Notes: generated from the letters alone by a model not told the origin. A stretch of 64,000 nucleotides of DNA from Hyphomicrobiales bacterium (GCA_025359265.1 JANYHB010000072.1:25175-89174); one strand, 5' to 3'; shown: positions 49,361-58,861, counted from the stretch's first letter. Program-made: numbers and translations.

Positions 49361-50536
49361 TCAAGTGACACTGTTGAGGCGGGCAAACCCAGCCTCTAAA
49401 TCGGCGATCAAATCGTCCGGGTGTTCCAGCCCAATATGCAATCGCAATGCCGGGCCAGATGGATGCCATGGGGCCACGGTGCGCTCAGGATGCATAGGGA
49501 TGATTAGGCTTTCGAATCCGCCCCAGCTATAGCCCATCGAAAACAAGCTTAAGCCGTCCAACATCGCCGCCACTGCTGCTTCAGGTTTTGGTTTAAGAAT
49601 GAGGCCGAAAAGGCCCGAAGCACCCGTAAAATCTCGTTTCCAAATTTCATGGCCGGGCGCATTGGATAGGGCAGGGTAAAGAACCGTTGCAACCTCTGGC
49701 CTCTGCCGCAACCATTCAGCGATGTGAAGCGCAGATTTCATATGGCGTTCCAGGCGTAAATCCAGCGTCCGAAGCCCGCGCAAAGCCAAATACATATCAT
49801 CTGGCCCCGCGAACAGGCCGAGATATTCGTAACCGGCTTTGAAGCGCGGCCAAGTGGCCTGGTTGCAGACAACCGAGCCAAACATCACATCCGAATGGCC
49901 CACGATATATTTAGTGGCCGCTTGAATGGATATATCCACCCCATGCGCGAAGGCCTTAAAGAAGTGGCCCGCCGCCCACGTGTTATCCAGCATGACCACG
50001 AGGCCCATTTCATGTGCGATTAACGCAAGCAGGGGAACATCTTGAACTTCAAAAGTTTGGGAGCCGGGGCTTTCGAGATAGAGGACTTTGGTATTCGGGC
50101 GGATCAAATCGCGCAGGCGATCGCCAATCAGCGGATCATAATAGGTGGTTTCAATGCCTAACCCCCTCAGCATGTGATCGCAAAAGTCACGCGTGTTGCC
50201 GTAAACCGAATCCACCATCAGCAGATGGTCGCCCGACTTGAGAAAGCTCAGCAGCGCAGCGGTAATCGCTGCCACACCCGAAGGTGCCACTTTGCATGCA
50301 TAACCGCCTTCCAATTCTGCAATGGCATCTTCTATGGCCCGCGACGTTGGAGTGCCACGCCTGCCATAAACGTAAGGCTGGCCACCCGGCTTGAGGCTTG
50401 CAACCGTGGGAAAGGTAATGGTGGAAGCGCGGTAAACCGCCGGATTGACTGCGCCGTGTTCAGCATATTCACGCGCCGCCGAGGCTAGTTTTGTTGCCGG
50501 TTTGAGTGAGTTGCGGTTGAGCGTCTTTTTGGCCAT
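49361..50536 (-). CDS. metC: cystathionine beta-lyase
   Basis: The 391-residue PLP enzyme belongs to the Cys/Met metabolism family: YGRRGTPTSRAIEDAIAELEGG, the PLP-phosphate region SGVAAITAAL, and the Schiff-base lysine in AATKYIVGHSDVMFG. It cleaves cystathionine to homocysteine, pyruvate and ammonia in methionine synthesis. Related gamma-synthases cannot be fully ruled out, but the SVYGNTRDF region and C-terminus fit MetC. It precedes creA. Confidence 0.92.
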   Translation of the reverse strand: MAKKTLNRNSLKPATKLASAAREYAEHGAVNPAVYRASTITFPTVASLKPGGQPYVYGRRGTPTSRAIEDAIAELEGGYACKVAPSGVAAITAALLSFLKSGDHLLMVDSVYGNTRDFCDHMLRGLGIETTYYDPLIGDRLRDLIRPNTKVLYLESPGSQTFEVQDVPLLALIAHEMGLVVMLDNTWAAGHFFKAFAHGVDISIQAATKYIVGHSDVMFGSVVCNQATWPRFKAGYEYLGLFAGPDDMYLALRGLRTLDLRLERHMKSALHIAEWLRQRPEVATVLYPALSNAPGHEIWKRDFTGASGLFGLILKPKPEAAVAAMLDGLSLFSMGYSWGGFESLIIPMHPERTVAPWHPSGPALRLHIGLEHPDDLIADLEAGFARLNSVT

Positions 50537-50590
50537 GATGCACTTTCAATTCATGTCTTGCTAACACGAGAACGGAAAGGCGCAAAGCGC

Positions 50591-50872
50591 ATGGACGACG
50601 AAAAAGATCAGAGCCGCCATTGGCTGGGCCACAGCGACACGGGCATGTCTCCCCTCGTCATTTCGGCCATGGTGGCCACCAGACTGTTGCTGCTTATACT
50701 TTGTGGTGTGGTGGGGGTGATCATTGCCGTTTATCTCTGGCAAAAAATTCAGGTTATCGGCGGGCCGATGGAAAGTGGTGATTGGGGCATGTTGGTGCTG
50801 CTGGCCGTGCTTGTGGCATTACCGCTGCTTCTTGCAAAAAAAATTGGTGATGAGTTGACGAAGGGGCGTTAG
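50591..50872 (+). CDS. small membrane protein
   Basis: This 93-residue protein has a charged N-terminus, two hydrophobic segments (about 25-52 and 63-82) and a short charged tail. No family was recognised. The start at ATG 50591 is chosen over an earlier in-frame TTG; a GAAAGG stretch lies 10-15 bases upstream. It is divergent from metC and overlaps the pyk stop by four bases. Confidence 0.7.
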   Translation: MDDEKDQSRHWLGHSDTGMSPLVISAMVATRLLLLILCGVVGVIIAVYLWQKIQVIGGPMESGDWGMLVLLAVLVALPLLLAKKIGDELTKGR

Positions 50873-52302
50873 GCGCCTTTTCCGCCTGGGCCTAATGTGG
50901 CAACGCGCAACAGGTTGGTGCTGCCTGGATTGCCAATGGGAACACCAGCGGTGATCAAAATTTTCTCTCCCGGTTTCGCAAAGTCTTCGCGGAAAGCTAT
51001 TTCTCCGGCGTGGCTCATCATATCGTCTAAGGATTTCGCATCAGGAACCACGACAGGGTGACATCCCCACGTGAGGGTAAGTCTGCGCGCCGTGGCAACA
51101 ATGGGGGTTAAGGCCAAAATGGGCGAATCAGGCCGTTCACGCGCTACACGGTTTCCTGTTGCACCCGATCCCGTGTAACACACTATAACCGGCACCTGCA
51201 AAGTTTCCGCGATGGTGCGGGCCGCACTTGAAATGGCATCCGCAGTGGTTTTATCAGGCTCGGTGCGTTGGGCATGCACAATGCCCTTGTAATACGTGTC
51301 ATTTTCTGCTGCCCGGGCTATTTTATCCATGGTTTGAACGGCCCGCTCTGGCCACGCACCCGAAGCACTTTCGGCCGAAAGCATAACGGCGTCTGCGCCT
51401 TCATATACCGCGGTTGCAACGTCTGATACTTCAGCGCGCGTAGGAACCGGTTCAACAATCATCGATTCCAGCATTTGCGTTGCCACAACCACGGGCTTGC
51501 CATAGCGGCGCGCGCTTCGCGTGATGAACTTCTGTTTGGACGGCACCAATTCCAGCGGCAGCTCCACGCCTAAATCGCCCCGTGCCACCATCAAGCCATC
51601 AGAATGTTTCAAAATGTCATCCAACACCGGCAGGGCTGATGGCTTTTCAATTTTGGCCATTACCCCCGCTCGGCGTTTCACCAGAACTTGCGCTTCAGCC
51701 ACGTCCTCGGCGCGCTGCACGAAAGACAGTGCAATCCAATCCACGCCAAGGGAGGCTGCGGCTTCCAAGTCGGCACGATCTTTTTCGGTCAGCGCCGGAA
51801 TGGCGAGCAGCGTGTCTGGCAAATTAACGCCCTTGCGATCTGAAAGCATGCCGCCGTATATCACCTCTGTTTCCAGGCGTGCGGGCTCTGCCTTCACGAT
51901 CTTTACCCGCATGCGACCATCGTTCAGCAATAAATTGTCGCCCAGCTTTGCCCCTGCAAAAATTTCAGGATGCGGCAAATAAACTCTCTTCTCGTCACCT
52001 GGTGCAGGGTTTGTATCGAACACAAATTGCTGGCCCGCGTTTAACTTTACTTCTTTGTTTGCGAAAGTACCGATGCGGATTTTGGGGCCTTGCAAGTCAG
52101 CCAGGATGCCGATGGGGCGGCGCATTTTTTCTTCAACTGCGCGAATGTGGCCATGCAGCTCTTTCAACAGCGCATGATTCGTGTGGCTCATGTTAATGCG
52201 GAACACATCCACCCCAGCGATGAAAAGTTTTTCAATCATTTCACGGGTGTTAGAGGCCGGGCCAAGTGTGGCCAAGATTTTGACTTTACGATTTCTGCGC
52301 AC
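50869..52302 (-). CDS. pyk: pyruvate kinase
   Basis: This 477-residue enzyme makes pyruvate and ATP from phosphoenolpyruvate and ADP. It has the N-terminal KILATLGPASN, FRINMSHTNH, the catalytic segment VMAKIEKPSALP and MVARGDLGVELPLE, and KPVVVATQMLESM. The pyk-DUF1036-DUF1244-DUF2312 neighbourhood recurs in Hyphomicrobiales. Confidence 0.97.
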   Translation of the reverse strand: MRRNRKVKILATLGPASNTREMIEKLFIAGVDVFRINMSHTNHALLKELHGHIRAVEEKMRRPIGILADLQGPKIRIGTFANKEVKLNAGQQFVFDTNPAPGDEKRVYLPHPEIFAGAKLGDNLLLNDGRMRVKIVKAEPARLETEVIYGGMLSDRKGVNLPDTLLAIPALTEKDRADLEAAASLGVDWIALSFVQRAEDVAEAQVLVKRRAGVMAKIEKPSALPVLDDILKHSDGLMVARGDLGVELPLELVPSKQKFITRSARRYGKPVVVATQMLESMIVEPVPTRAEVSDVATAVYEGADAVMLSAESASGAWPERAVQTMDKIARAAENDTYYKGIVHAQRTEPDKTTADAISSAARTIAETLQVPVIVCYTGSGATGNRVARERPDSPILALTPIVATARRLTLTWGCHPVVVPDAKSLDDMMSHAGEIAFREDFAKPGEKILITAGVPIGNPGSTNLLRVATLGPGGKGA

Positions 52303-52322
52303 GGGTGTGGAACTCTGAGTTG

Positions 52323-52844
52323 TTATTGTTGGGTGGTCGTGCCAGGGGCTGGCGGCGGTGGAACGGGAACCGGCAGAGCCGTTCCATCTTGCGCGGGAAC
52401 TGTGGCAGCGGCTGGCGTGGGCACTGCAGGGGCCTTGTCACCTGACAGTGATACTGTCCAATCCTGCTTTTCGCCGGTGTCGACTTCAAAAAAGCCTTGT
52501 TGCTGATAGCCGCGTTCAGTACATTTATCGAGGCCGCGAATGGTGAAGATCTTGTCTTTGATGCAAACCATGGCCTTGCCGCCCCAATTGCCGCCTTTTT
52601 CGCGGTCAACGGCATAGACGTAATAATAGCGCGCAATCAACGGGCCTTTGAGCAAGTTTATGCAGGCGGTGGGCTTGGCCGTCCACCAACCTTCCGACGC
52701 CCAGCCCTCTTTATCTTTGTAGCCGATGGCAATGCTCACCGAGCTTGTGGTGTTATTGCATAGTTTCAAATCTGCACGCGCTGGCGATGCTGCAAGACCA
52801 GCCAGCCCAAGGCTTATGCAGCCTGCCGTTAATATGCGTTTCAT
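52323..52844 (-). CDS. DUF1036-family exported protein
   Basis: This 173-residue protein has a signal peptide (about 1-24, ending ARA). The DUF1036 domain (about 25-125) has the typical LKLCNNTTSSVSIAIGYKD, WTAKPTACINLLKGPL and a YVYAV strand. A Pro/Ala/Thr-rich tail follows. The role is unknown, but the gene is commonly beside pyk in this order. It ends 20 bases before the pyk start, so the two may share a transcript. Confidence 0.88.
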   Translation of the reverse strand: MKRILTAGCISLGLAGLAASPARADLKLCNNTTSSVSIAIGYKDKEGWASEGWWTAKPTACINLLKGPLIARYYYVYAVDREKGGNWGGKAMVCIKDKIFTIRGLDKCTERGYQQQGFFEVDTGEKQDWTVSLSGDKAPAVPTPAAATVPAQDGTALPVPVPPPPAPGTTTQQ

Positions 52845-53022
52845 ACCCCTAATCTCCACAGGCTTTGCAGCAAAACTTGGGCAGATTGCCCGAATGGCCA
52901 TTAACTACGGGATTCTGAAGGGAGGGACAAGGGCGGATTGAAACGCCCCGCCTGAGAACCCGCCTGTGGATGAGGCAAATTCGGGGGTTGGCGGCAAATC
53001 GTCCAGCGCCTATCTAAGCGTC

Positions 53023-53307
53023 ATGAAACCTGATGCCAAAACCCAAACTGAACTCGACGCCGCCGCCTTTCGCAGGCTGGTAGAGCATTTGCGCCAACGC
53101 AGCGATGTGCAAAATCTTGATTTGATGAACCTGGCCGGCTTTTGCCGCAATTGTCTGTCCAACTGGTATGAAGAGGCAGCCAAGGCCAAGGGTTTAGATG
53201 TGAGCCGTGCTGAAGCGCGCGAGCATGTTTACGGCATGCCGCAGGATGAGTGGAAGGCCAAATACCAAACGGGGGATGCAAAGCCCCTCACCAAACCAGC
53301 CCATTAA
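53023..53307 (+). CDS. DUF1244-family protein
   Basis: This 94-residue protein matches the conserved alphaproteobacterial DUF1244 family, with FRRLVEHLRQRSDVQNLDLMNLAGFCRNCLSNWY and REHVYGMPQDEWKAKYQ. The paired cysteines (FCRNC) suggest metal binding. The first in-frame ATG (52966) adds 19 residues without similarity. The DUF2312/GapR gene follows 24 bases downstream. Confidence 0.92.
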   Translation: MKPDAKTQTELDAAAFRRLVEHLRQRSDVQNLDLMNLAGFCRNCLSNWYEEAAKAKGLDVSRAEAREHVYGMPQDEWKAKYQTGDAKPLTKPAH

Positions 53308-53331
53308 TTTTATCGAAGCGGAGTAACCATT

Positions 53332-53604
53332 TTGGCAACCAAGACAAAAACCACATTTGCTGAAGGCCAGCTAAAATCTATCGTTGAGCGTATCGAACGG
53401 CTGGAAGAGGAAAAGCGCACCATCGCTGCTGATATCAAAGAGGTTTATGCCGAGGCCAAGGGCAATGGCTATGATGTCAAGGTTTTGCGCAAGGTAATTT
53501 CGCTGCGCAAGAAGGAGCCAGCCGAGCGCATGGAAGAAGAAGCGATGCTGGACGTCTATCTGTCGGCCTTAGGGATGATGCCCGTTGAGGCGGCGGCAGC
53601 TTAA
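53332..53604 (+). CDS. gapR: GapR-family nucleoid protein (DUF2312)
   Basis: This 90-residue protein matches DUF2312/Gap[45 protein letters not shown], a coiled coil of the DNA-clamp type. GapR of Caulobacter encircles overtwisted, AT-rich DNA ahead of replication and transcription and supports topoisomerase action. The start is TTG, nine bases after GGAG. It follows DUF1244. Confidence 0.93.
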   Translation: MATKTKTTFAEGQLKSIVERIERLEEEKRTIAADIKEVYAEAKGNGYDVKVLRKVISLRKKEPAERMEEEAMLDVYLSALGMMPVEAAAA

Positions 53605-53666
53605 CTGCACTAGACTCAGCGGTTTTCGCGCCTAACATCCCAGCTTTTGATGGGGGAGCGCGGCTA

Positions 53667-54293
53667 GTGGTCAATTCACGTCCAGTAGATCTTGCTTTAG
53701 TTCTGGCGGTTGATGTTTCCAGCAGCGTTGACAGTGGTGACTATCAACTGCAGATGCAGGGCATTGCCGCGGCGCTTCGGCAGCAGGCGGTATGGGATAT
53801 AATTCGTGGTGGACACCATCATCAAATAGCGCTTGCTTTGGTGCAATGGTCTACCGCCAAAAAACAGTCGATCACAATTCCGTGGAAAATTATTTCCTCT
53901 GTGGAAGACATAACATCAACAGCACAAGCGATTGAATTGGCTGCAAGGGATTCGGCACCGGGTGGAACGGGAATGGCGGCAGCCATCGCATTTTCTACGG
54001 AACTTCTGGCGCGAATCTCGCTGCCAGCTGATCGCAAAGTCATTGATGTGTCAGGCGATGGGTTAGAGAGTGATGCAGGAGATGTGCCCCTAGCGAGAGC
54101 TGGCGCACTTCAAAGCGGCATTGTGATCAATGGGCTGCCCATCATCAGCGACTCTGAATTGTTGGTGCCCTATTACCGCGACGTGGTCATCGGAGGGGAA
54201 GGGTCTTTCATCGAACCGGCTAAAAACATCCTGTCTTTTAGCGATGCGATGGGGCGCAAGTTTATCCGCGAATTGCAACCGACCTTGGCTTGA
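53667..54293 (+). CDS. DUF1194 von Willebrand-type protein without signal peptide
   Basis: This 208-residue protein contains a von Willebrand factor A fold with an intact MIDAS pattern: DVSSS at residues 16-20, GGTGMAAAI near 100 and DVSGDG near 128. DUF1194 proteins are usually exported and begin with a signal peptide of about 20-30 residues. Here the GTG start follows a GGGGGA site by 9 bases, and no signal peptide is visible in the frame upstream. Confidence 0.82.
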   Translation: MVNSRPVDLALVLAVDVSSSVDSGDYQLQMQGIAAALRQQAVWDIIRGGHHHQIALALVQWSTAKKQSITIPWKIISSVEDITSTAQAIELAARDSAPGGTGMAAAIAFSTELLARISLPADRKVIDVSGDGLESDAGDVPLARAGALQSGIVINGLPIISDSELLVPYYRDVVIGGEGSFIEPAKNILSFSDAMGRKFIRELQPTLA

Positions 54294-54340
54294 TCGCCAG
54301 TTCAAACTCAACTAACACGTCCCAAATTCACGGGTGAAAA

Positions 54341-55822
54341 ATGGATTCCGAAAAGCGCATCGCTGATAAGCAAGACTGGATCAAGGGGGCCACGGGTGAT
54401 TGGGAAATCATCATTGGGCTTGAGGTTCACGCGCAAGTTTTGGCAAAGTCTAAACTGTTCTCCGGCGCATCGGCAGAATATGGCGGCGCCCCCAACGACC
54501 ATGTAAGTTTCGTTGATGCGGCCATGCCCGGCATGTTGCCGGTGATCAATGAATTCTGCGTAGAGCAGGCTGTGCGCACCGGGCTTGGCCTCAAGGCGCA
54601 GATCAATGAAGTGTCGGTGTTTGACCGCAAGAACTATTTCTATCCAGACTTGCCGCAGGGCTACCAAATTTCGCAATATAAACAGCCGATCGTTGGCGAA
54701 GGTGTGGTTTCGGTCGATCTTGAGGAAGGCAAATCCATCAGCATTGGGGTTGAGCGGCTGCATTTGGAACAAGATGCGGGCAAGAGTTTGCACGATCAAC
54801 ACCCCGCAATGAGCTATGTTGATCTTAATCGCTCGGGCTGCGCGCTTATGGAGATTGTGTCGCGGCCAGATATGCGCTCTGCCGATGAGGCCAAGGCCTA
54901 TGTGACGAAATTGCGCCAGATCATGCGCTATCTCGGCACGTGTGATGGCAACATGGAGCAGGGGTCTATGCGCGCTGATGTGAACGTTTCAGTGCGCAAG
55001 CCCGGTGCACCGTTTGGCACGCGCTGCGAAATAAAGAATGTCAACTCCATTCGATTCATGGGTCAGGCGATTGATTATGAAGCGCGCCGCCAAATTGGCA
55101 TTCTGGAAGATGGCGGCAAGATTGATCAGGAAACCCGCCTCTATGATGCCAAAAAGGGCGAGACGCGTTCCATGCGTTCCAAAGAGGAAGCGCATGATTA
55201 TCGCTATTTCCCAGACCCGGATTTATTGCCCCTGAAACTTGATCCCCGGCGCATTGCAGAAATCAAAGCTTCGCTGCCCGAATTGCCGGATGAGAAGCGG
55301 GCGCGGTTTGTGGCGAGTTATGGGCTCTCCAGATATGATGCTGCGGTTTTGGTTGTCGAACAGAGTTCCGCCGGATTCTTCGAAGATGTGGCCCAAGGCC
55401 GAGACGGAAAGCTTTCCGCCAACTGGGTGATCAATGAGCTCTTTGGGAGATTGAACAAAGAGGGCAAGAGCGTTGAAACGTCACCGGTTTCTGCCCGGCA
55501 ACTGGGTGGTTTGGTTGATTTGATTTCAGCGGGCACCATCAATGGAAAAATTGCCAAGGATGTGTTTGAACTCTTGTGGACCGAAGGTGGCGAGCCTGCC
55601 CAAATCGTGGAAACCAGAGGTTTGGTGCAGGTGACAGACATGGCGGCCATAGAAAAAGCCGTGGATGAAATCATTTCAGTCAATCCTGACAAAGTAGAAG
55701 CTGTGAAGGCCAAGCCGTCAATGCTGGGCTGGTTTGTGGGCCAAGTGATGAAAACCACGGGCGGCAAGGCCAACCCCCAGACGGTGAGTGACCTGCTGAA
55801 GAAAAAACTTGCTATTACATAG
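54341..55822 (+). CDS. gatB: aspartyl/glutamyl-tRNA amidotransferase subunit B
   Basis: This 493-residue subunit converts Glu-tRNA-Gln (and Asp-tRNA-Asn) to the amide forms. It shows the start [13 protein letters not shown], the metal/active motif [16 protein letters not shown], and [14 protein letters not shown]. The C-terminal YqeY-like tail binds tRNA. gatA and gatC are not in the window, unlike in many bacteria. Confidence 0.97.
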   Translation: MDSEKRIADKQDWIKGATGDWEIIIGLEVHAQVLAKSKLFSGASAEYGGAPNDHVSFVDAAMPGMLPVINEFCVEQAVRTGLGLKAQINEVSVFDRKNYFYPDLPQGYQISQYKQPIVGEGVVSVDLEEGKSISIGVERLHLEQDAGKSLHDQHPAMSYVDLNRSGCALMEIVSRPDMRSADEAKAYVTKLRQIMRYLGTCDGNMEQGSMRADVNVSVRKPGAPFGTRCEIKNVNSIRFMGQAIDYEARRQIGILEDGGKIDQETRLYDAKKGETRSMRSKEEAHDYRYFPDPDLLPLKLDPRRIAEIKASLPELPDEKRARFVASYGLSRYDAAVLVVEQSSAGFFEDVAQGRDGKLSANWVINELFGRLNKEGKSVETSPVSARQLGGLVDLISAGTINGKIAKDVFELLWTEGGEPAQIVETRGLVQVTDMAAIEKAVDEIISVNPDKVEAVKAKPSMLGWFVGQVMKTTGGKANPQTVSDLLKKKLAIT

Positions 55823-55884
55823 AGTTAAAGATCGTTAACAATAACTTAACATGCCTTCCCCTTTTTTGTTCAACCCGCTATAGT

Positions 55885-55909
55885 CCGTGTGCTGATTATC
55901 AGTACACGG
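55885..55909. promoter_or_regulatory. 25-base near-perfect palindrome upstream of the GST gene
   Basis: The left arm CCGTGT plus CTGAT is mirrored by ATCAG plus ACACGG around a central T, with only one G/T mismatch per arm pair. It begins one base after a TATAGT -10-like box and ends 20 bases before the ATG, which fits an operator overlapping the transcription start. No known consensus was recognised. Confidence 0.5.
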
Positions 55910-55929
55910 CATTATAGGAGTTTGCTCCC

Positions 55930-56664
55930 ATGGCGAAGAAGCCACCGAGGGCCATGACCAAAGCTGCACCCAAAAAAGCAGCTGCACCAAGGAAAGCGCC
56001 CGCAAAACGCGAGAAGGCGATGTCCCCCAAAGAGCGCGCCCGCTTCACGCTTTATGGCAGCGCTACATCCGGCCCCACTTACACTGCGGCTTTGGCTTTG
56101 GCCCTGTCGCGCCACCCGTTTTCATATATTAACGTGAATTTGCGCGAAGGGGCGCATAAGCAGCCCGATTATCTGGTAAAGAACCGTTATGGCCAAGTGC
56201 CGGCGTTGCGTGATGGCAATCTGATGGCGGTTCAATCTGCCGCCATCTTGTTGCATTTGGCCGAAAGTCTCGACAAGTTTAATTCCAAGTTGCCGTTGGA
56301 AAAGCTGCGCATTAGAGAATGGCTGTTTTGGCAGTGGGACAAACTTGCCGTTCCCGTGTTCCGCTTGCGCGCGCGCGCGCGTGGCCTTCGCCAATTCGGC
56401 GATGAAGTGCGCGTGATGTATGATACCGAAGCAAAAGCCGCGCTCGCGGTGTTGGAACAAGAGCTCACAAAGTCAGAATGGGTTGCGGCAAAAAAACCCA
56501 CCATGGCGGATATCGGCATTTATGGTGTGCTGCGTTATGCGCCAGAGGCCAATATTGATCTTTTGCATTATCCGCATGTAACGGCGTGGAAAAAGCGCAT
56601 TGAAGAACTCCCGGGTTTTGCTACACCGGAACAGTTGCTCCCGATGGAGAGTAAACTGATCTAA
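55930..56664 (+). CDS. glutathione S-transferase with H1-like basic N-terminus
   Basis: The 244-residue protein starts with about 32 residues rich in Lys, Ala, Pro and Arg (AAPKKAAAPRKAPAKREK), like a histone-H1 tail. A thioredoxin-like GST domain follows (about 36-115: FTLYGSATSGPTY, YLVKNRYGQVPALRDG, VQSAAILLHLAE with the cis-Pro and glutathione-binding residues), then an all-helical C-terminal domain with KPTMADIGIYGVLRY. The substrate is unknown. A palindrome lies in its leader. Confidence 0.88.
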   Translation: MAKKPPRAMTKAAPKKAAAPRKAPAKREKAMSPKERARFTLYGSATSGPTYTAALALALSRHPFSYINVNLREGAHKQPDYLVKNRYGQVPALRDGNLMAVQSAAILLHLAESLDKFNSKLPLEKLRIREWLFWQWDKLAVPVFRLRARARGLRQFGDEVRVMYDTEAKAALAVLEQELTKSEWVAAKKPTMADIGIYGVLRYAPEANIDLLHYPHVTAWKKRIEELPGFATPEQLLPMESKLI

Positions 56665-56680
56665 TTTTGCAAGGCAGACT

Positions 56681-57682
56681 GTGGCGCCGAAAAATCCTTG
56701 GCAGTTGGAACGCACTGAAAATCAAATTCAGGGAACTGTGGCCAAGCGCAAAAGGCACCGTGACTGGGGCGGCGCTGTATTGTTTTTGTTGGTCGGCCTG
56801 GGCGGTCTTGCTGGAGGCGAGTTGGGGTTATTGTGGCCGCGGTTTGATATTTTTGCACAATTCACAATTCAATTTGCGATATTCGCTGCCGCTGGTGTCG
56901 TTGGGCTTTTCATCCCCCGCTTAAAAGGTGTTGGGGCGGGGCTTGTGGCTGTGCTGTTGCTTTGTGGTTATGGCTTATGGCCGAGCACCAATTTCCAAAC
57001 TACTGAGAGTTCTCTTGCCGCTGGTGAAAAGCGAATGAAGGTTGCGCAATTCAACTTGGGTGGCCAGCGATCTTCACCCGACGGCATTGTCGGCAGTTTG
57101 CGTGCAATTAAAGCCGACGTGATTACGCTGGTTGAAACCGGTTTGAATGGTGAAGCAATTTTGGCTGATCTGAAAGGCGATTATCCATTTCAGGTCAATT
57201 GCTTTGCAAGCGTCGGCTGTGAGATGGCAATTATTTCGAAAATTCCATTGGCAAACGGCAAGCTGATTTATGCGGGCCAATCTGTGCCTTTGCTCAAGGC
57301 ATCCCTTGGTGCCATGTATGGCGACATCGTCGTCGTGGCGGCGCACACCACTCGCTTTCCGCACCTCAAAGCACAATTCAGTCAATTCCGTGCCATCGCT
57401 CAAGCGCTGGAAGTGGACGCAGAACCTCTGTTATTGATGGGAGACTTCAACGCCACACCGCAATCCCGCGTGTTGAAGACTCTGGCAGGGCAGCTGGGCC
57501 TTACGATCGCCACCGATCTGCCAAGTTGGCCGGCCACCTATCAACTACCACAGCTTGCCATCGATCACATTTTAATCAGTTCATCAGTGAGGACTTTGTC
57601 GGCCGAAACGGCCGGGCAAAGTGCCGGATCAGATCACTTGCCCATCGCCATCGTTTTAGGCGTCGCATCGCACACCAAGTAA
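56681..57682 (+). CDS. membrane-anchored EEP-family (endonuclease/exonuclease/phosphatase) protein
   Basis: This 333-residue protein has an N-terminal basic segment and about three hydrophobic helices (about 30-100), then an EEP domain (about 118-330) with VAQFNLGG, the acidic residue in TLVETGL, GDFNATPQS and the C-terminal AGSDHLPIAIVL motif. It likely faces the periplasm. Substrate, whether DNA, phospholipid or another phosphodiester, cannot be decided. It starts with GTG, 17 bases after the GST gene. Confidence 0.88.
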   Translation: MAPKNPWQLERTENQIQGTVAKRKRHRDWGGAVLFLLVGLGGLAGGELGLLWPRFDIFAQFTIQFAIFAAAGVVGLFIPRLKGVGAGLVAVLLLCGYGLWPSTNFQTTESSLAAGEKRMKVAQFNLGGQRSSPDGIVGSLRAIKADVITLVETGLNGEAILADLKGDYPFQVNCFASVGCEMAIISKIPLANGKLIYAGQSVPLLKASLGAMYGDIVVVAAHTTRFPHLKAQFSQFRAIAQALEVDAEPLLLMGDFNATPQSRVLKTLAGQLGLTIATDLPSWPATYQLPQLAIDHILISSSVRTLSAETAGQSAGSDHLPIAIVLGVASHTK

Positions 57683-57925
57683 CTTGGAGGTTGCAAAGGT
57701 AGTGAACGTTTGTTGAATTTTGACACTCATGTAAACCTTCAATGCAAGGGTGCAAGTCGTTGATAAAATGTGGAAATATGGTATTTTATGTGCACACACA
57801 CACGCGCTGAATTCACCTGCCATTAAGTTTGCCCTTTAACGCGCCGTTTCTTCCGTTGGAGCACAATGATCGCTGTCAGACGCGCTCGACAGAAGGGCGC
57901 TGACACCAACAGGATGGGGATTAAA

Positions 57926-58177
57926 ATGGCAAAAGAATTGGTGCTGGGAAACCTCGAAAATGAAAGCAGTGAAGATTTGCTGCAACGCGGATTACGCTAT
58001 TGTTTAGGCCAAGGGGTGGCTCAAAACCGTATCGAAGCCCACAAGTGGTTTAGCATTTCAGCCTTGAAAGGCTGCGTAGCGGCCAAAGCCTATCGCGTGG
58101 AATTGGCGCAAGAAATGTCGATTCAAGAAATTGCCGAGTCGTTGCGCATGGCGCGCGAGTTGATAACCATCCACTAA
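57926..58177 (+). CDS. small Sel1-like repeat protein
   Basis: This 83-residue protein has one to two Sel1/TPR-type helices: AKELVLGNLENESSE followed by LLQRGLRYCLGQGVAQNRIEAHKWFSISALKGC, close to the Sel1 pattern G-x-G-V-x-x-D-x-x-x-A-x-x-W. Similar short proteins occur in Hyphomicrobiales, where their function is unknown. The ATG at 57926 follows GGGG at 8 bases; longer frames from 57866 are less likely. A short CA/GT-rich stretch lies upstream. Confidence 0.8.
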   Translation: MAKELVLGNLENESSEDLLQRGLRYCLGQGVAQNRIEAHKWFSISALKGCVAAKAYRVELAQEMSIQEIAESLRMARELITIH

Positions 58178-58224
58178 AGATTGGGCACGGATAGATTGGG
58201 CGTGGCGGTGTGCCGTCTGCTCAA

Positions 58225-58500
58225 TCAATAGTTGATCCAGTTGTCCGTTAAACTGGCGTTGCGGTCAGAAGAAAAGTTTTGAAATTTACTGTCAAACCGC
58301 TTGGCCCGCAGTTGGCGCTGGTAGATTTCAGTTTCATAAATGTCCGCTTGATTGATGGCGGCTCGCTGGCGCGCGGTGAGCGTGCTCAGATCGACTGACC
58401 CTGTGGAATACCCAAGCCCCAAGGGCAAGAAGCTATCATACGCCTGCGCCGGTCCACAAAGGGCAAGAACGGCTAACGAAACACCTAAAACAATACGCAT
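58225..58500 (-). CDS. small exported protein
   Basis: This 91-residue protein has a signal peptide (about 1-20, MRIVLGVSLAVLALCGPAQA). The mature part is Ser/Asn/Gln/Tyr-rich, with a possible helix around TARQRAAINQADIYETEIYQRQLR and no mature cysteine. The start follows an AGGAG site. It is convergent with the Sel1-like gene; no family recognised. Confidence 0.75.
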   Translation of the reverse strand: MRIVLGVSLAVLALCGPAQAYDSFLPLGLGYSTGSVDLSTLTARQRAAINQADIYETEIYQRQLRAKRFDSKFQNFSSDRNASLTDNWINY

Positions 58501-58700
58501 CAGCAAACTCCTGGCGCAACCATAGCGGAAACATCGGAGAAACACATCAACAATCGGTTAAATGGGATATACAATAATAAGCAACGGCGGGGGCCAATTG
58601 GCGTGCACATAAACCACGCTTGCATGACGCTTCAAATCAAGGCAAAGAGCGCATCATGAAGTGCTGGCGTTTATATGCCTGGCGCGGATTGAATTTTCGC

Positions 58701-58792
58701 GGAAACGTGGCCGAGTGGCTGAAGGCAACGGTTTGCTAAATCGTCATACGCTGTAAGGCGTATCGAGGGTTCGAATCCCTCCGTTTCCGCCA
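58701..58792 (+). tRNA. tRNA-Ser (anticodon GCT)
   Basis: This 92-base class II tRNA has acceptor arms GGAAACG/CGTTTCC, anticodon loop TTGCTAA (GCT), a long variable arm and an encoded CCA. Confidence 0.97.
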
Positions 58793-58861
58793 GATTCCCC
58801 TGGTTCATCAAAACTTGCTTTGGTTTTCACCGTGGATATAATCTGCACAAAGGCAAGATGA

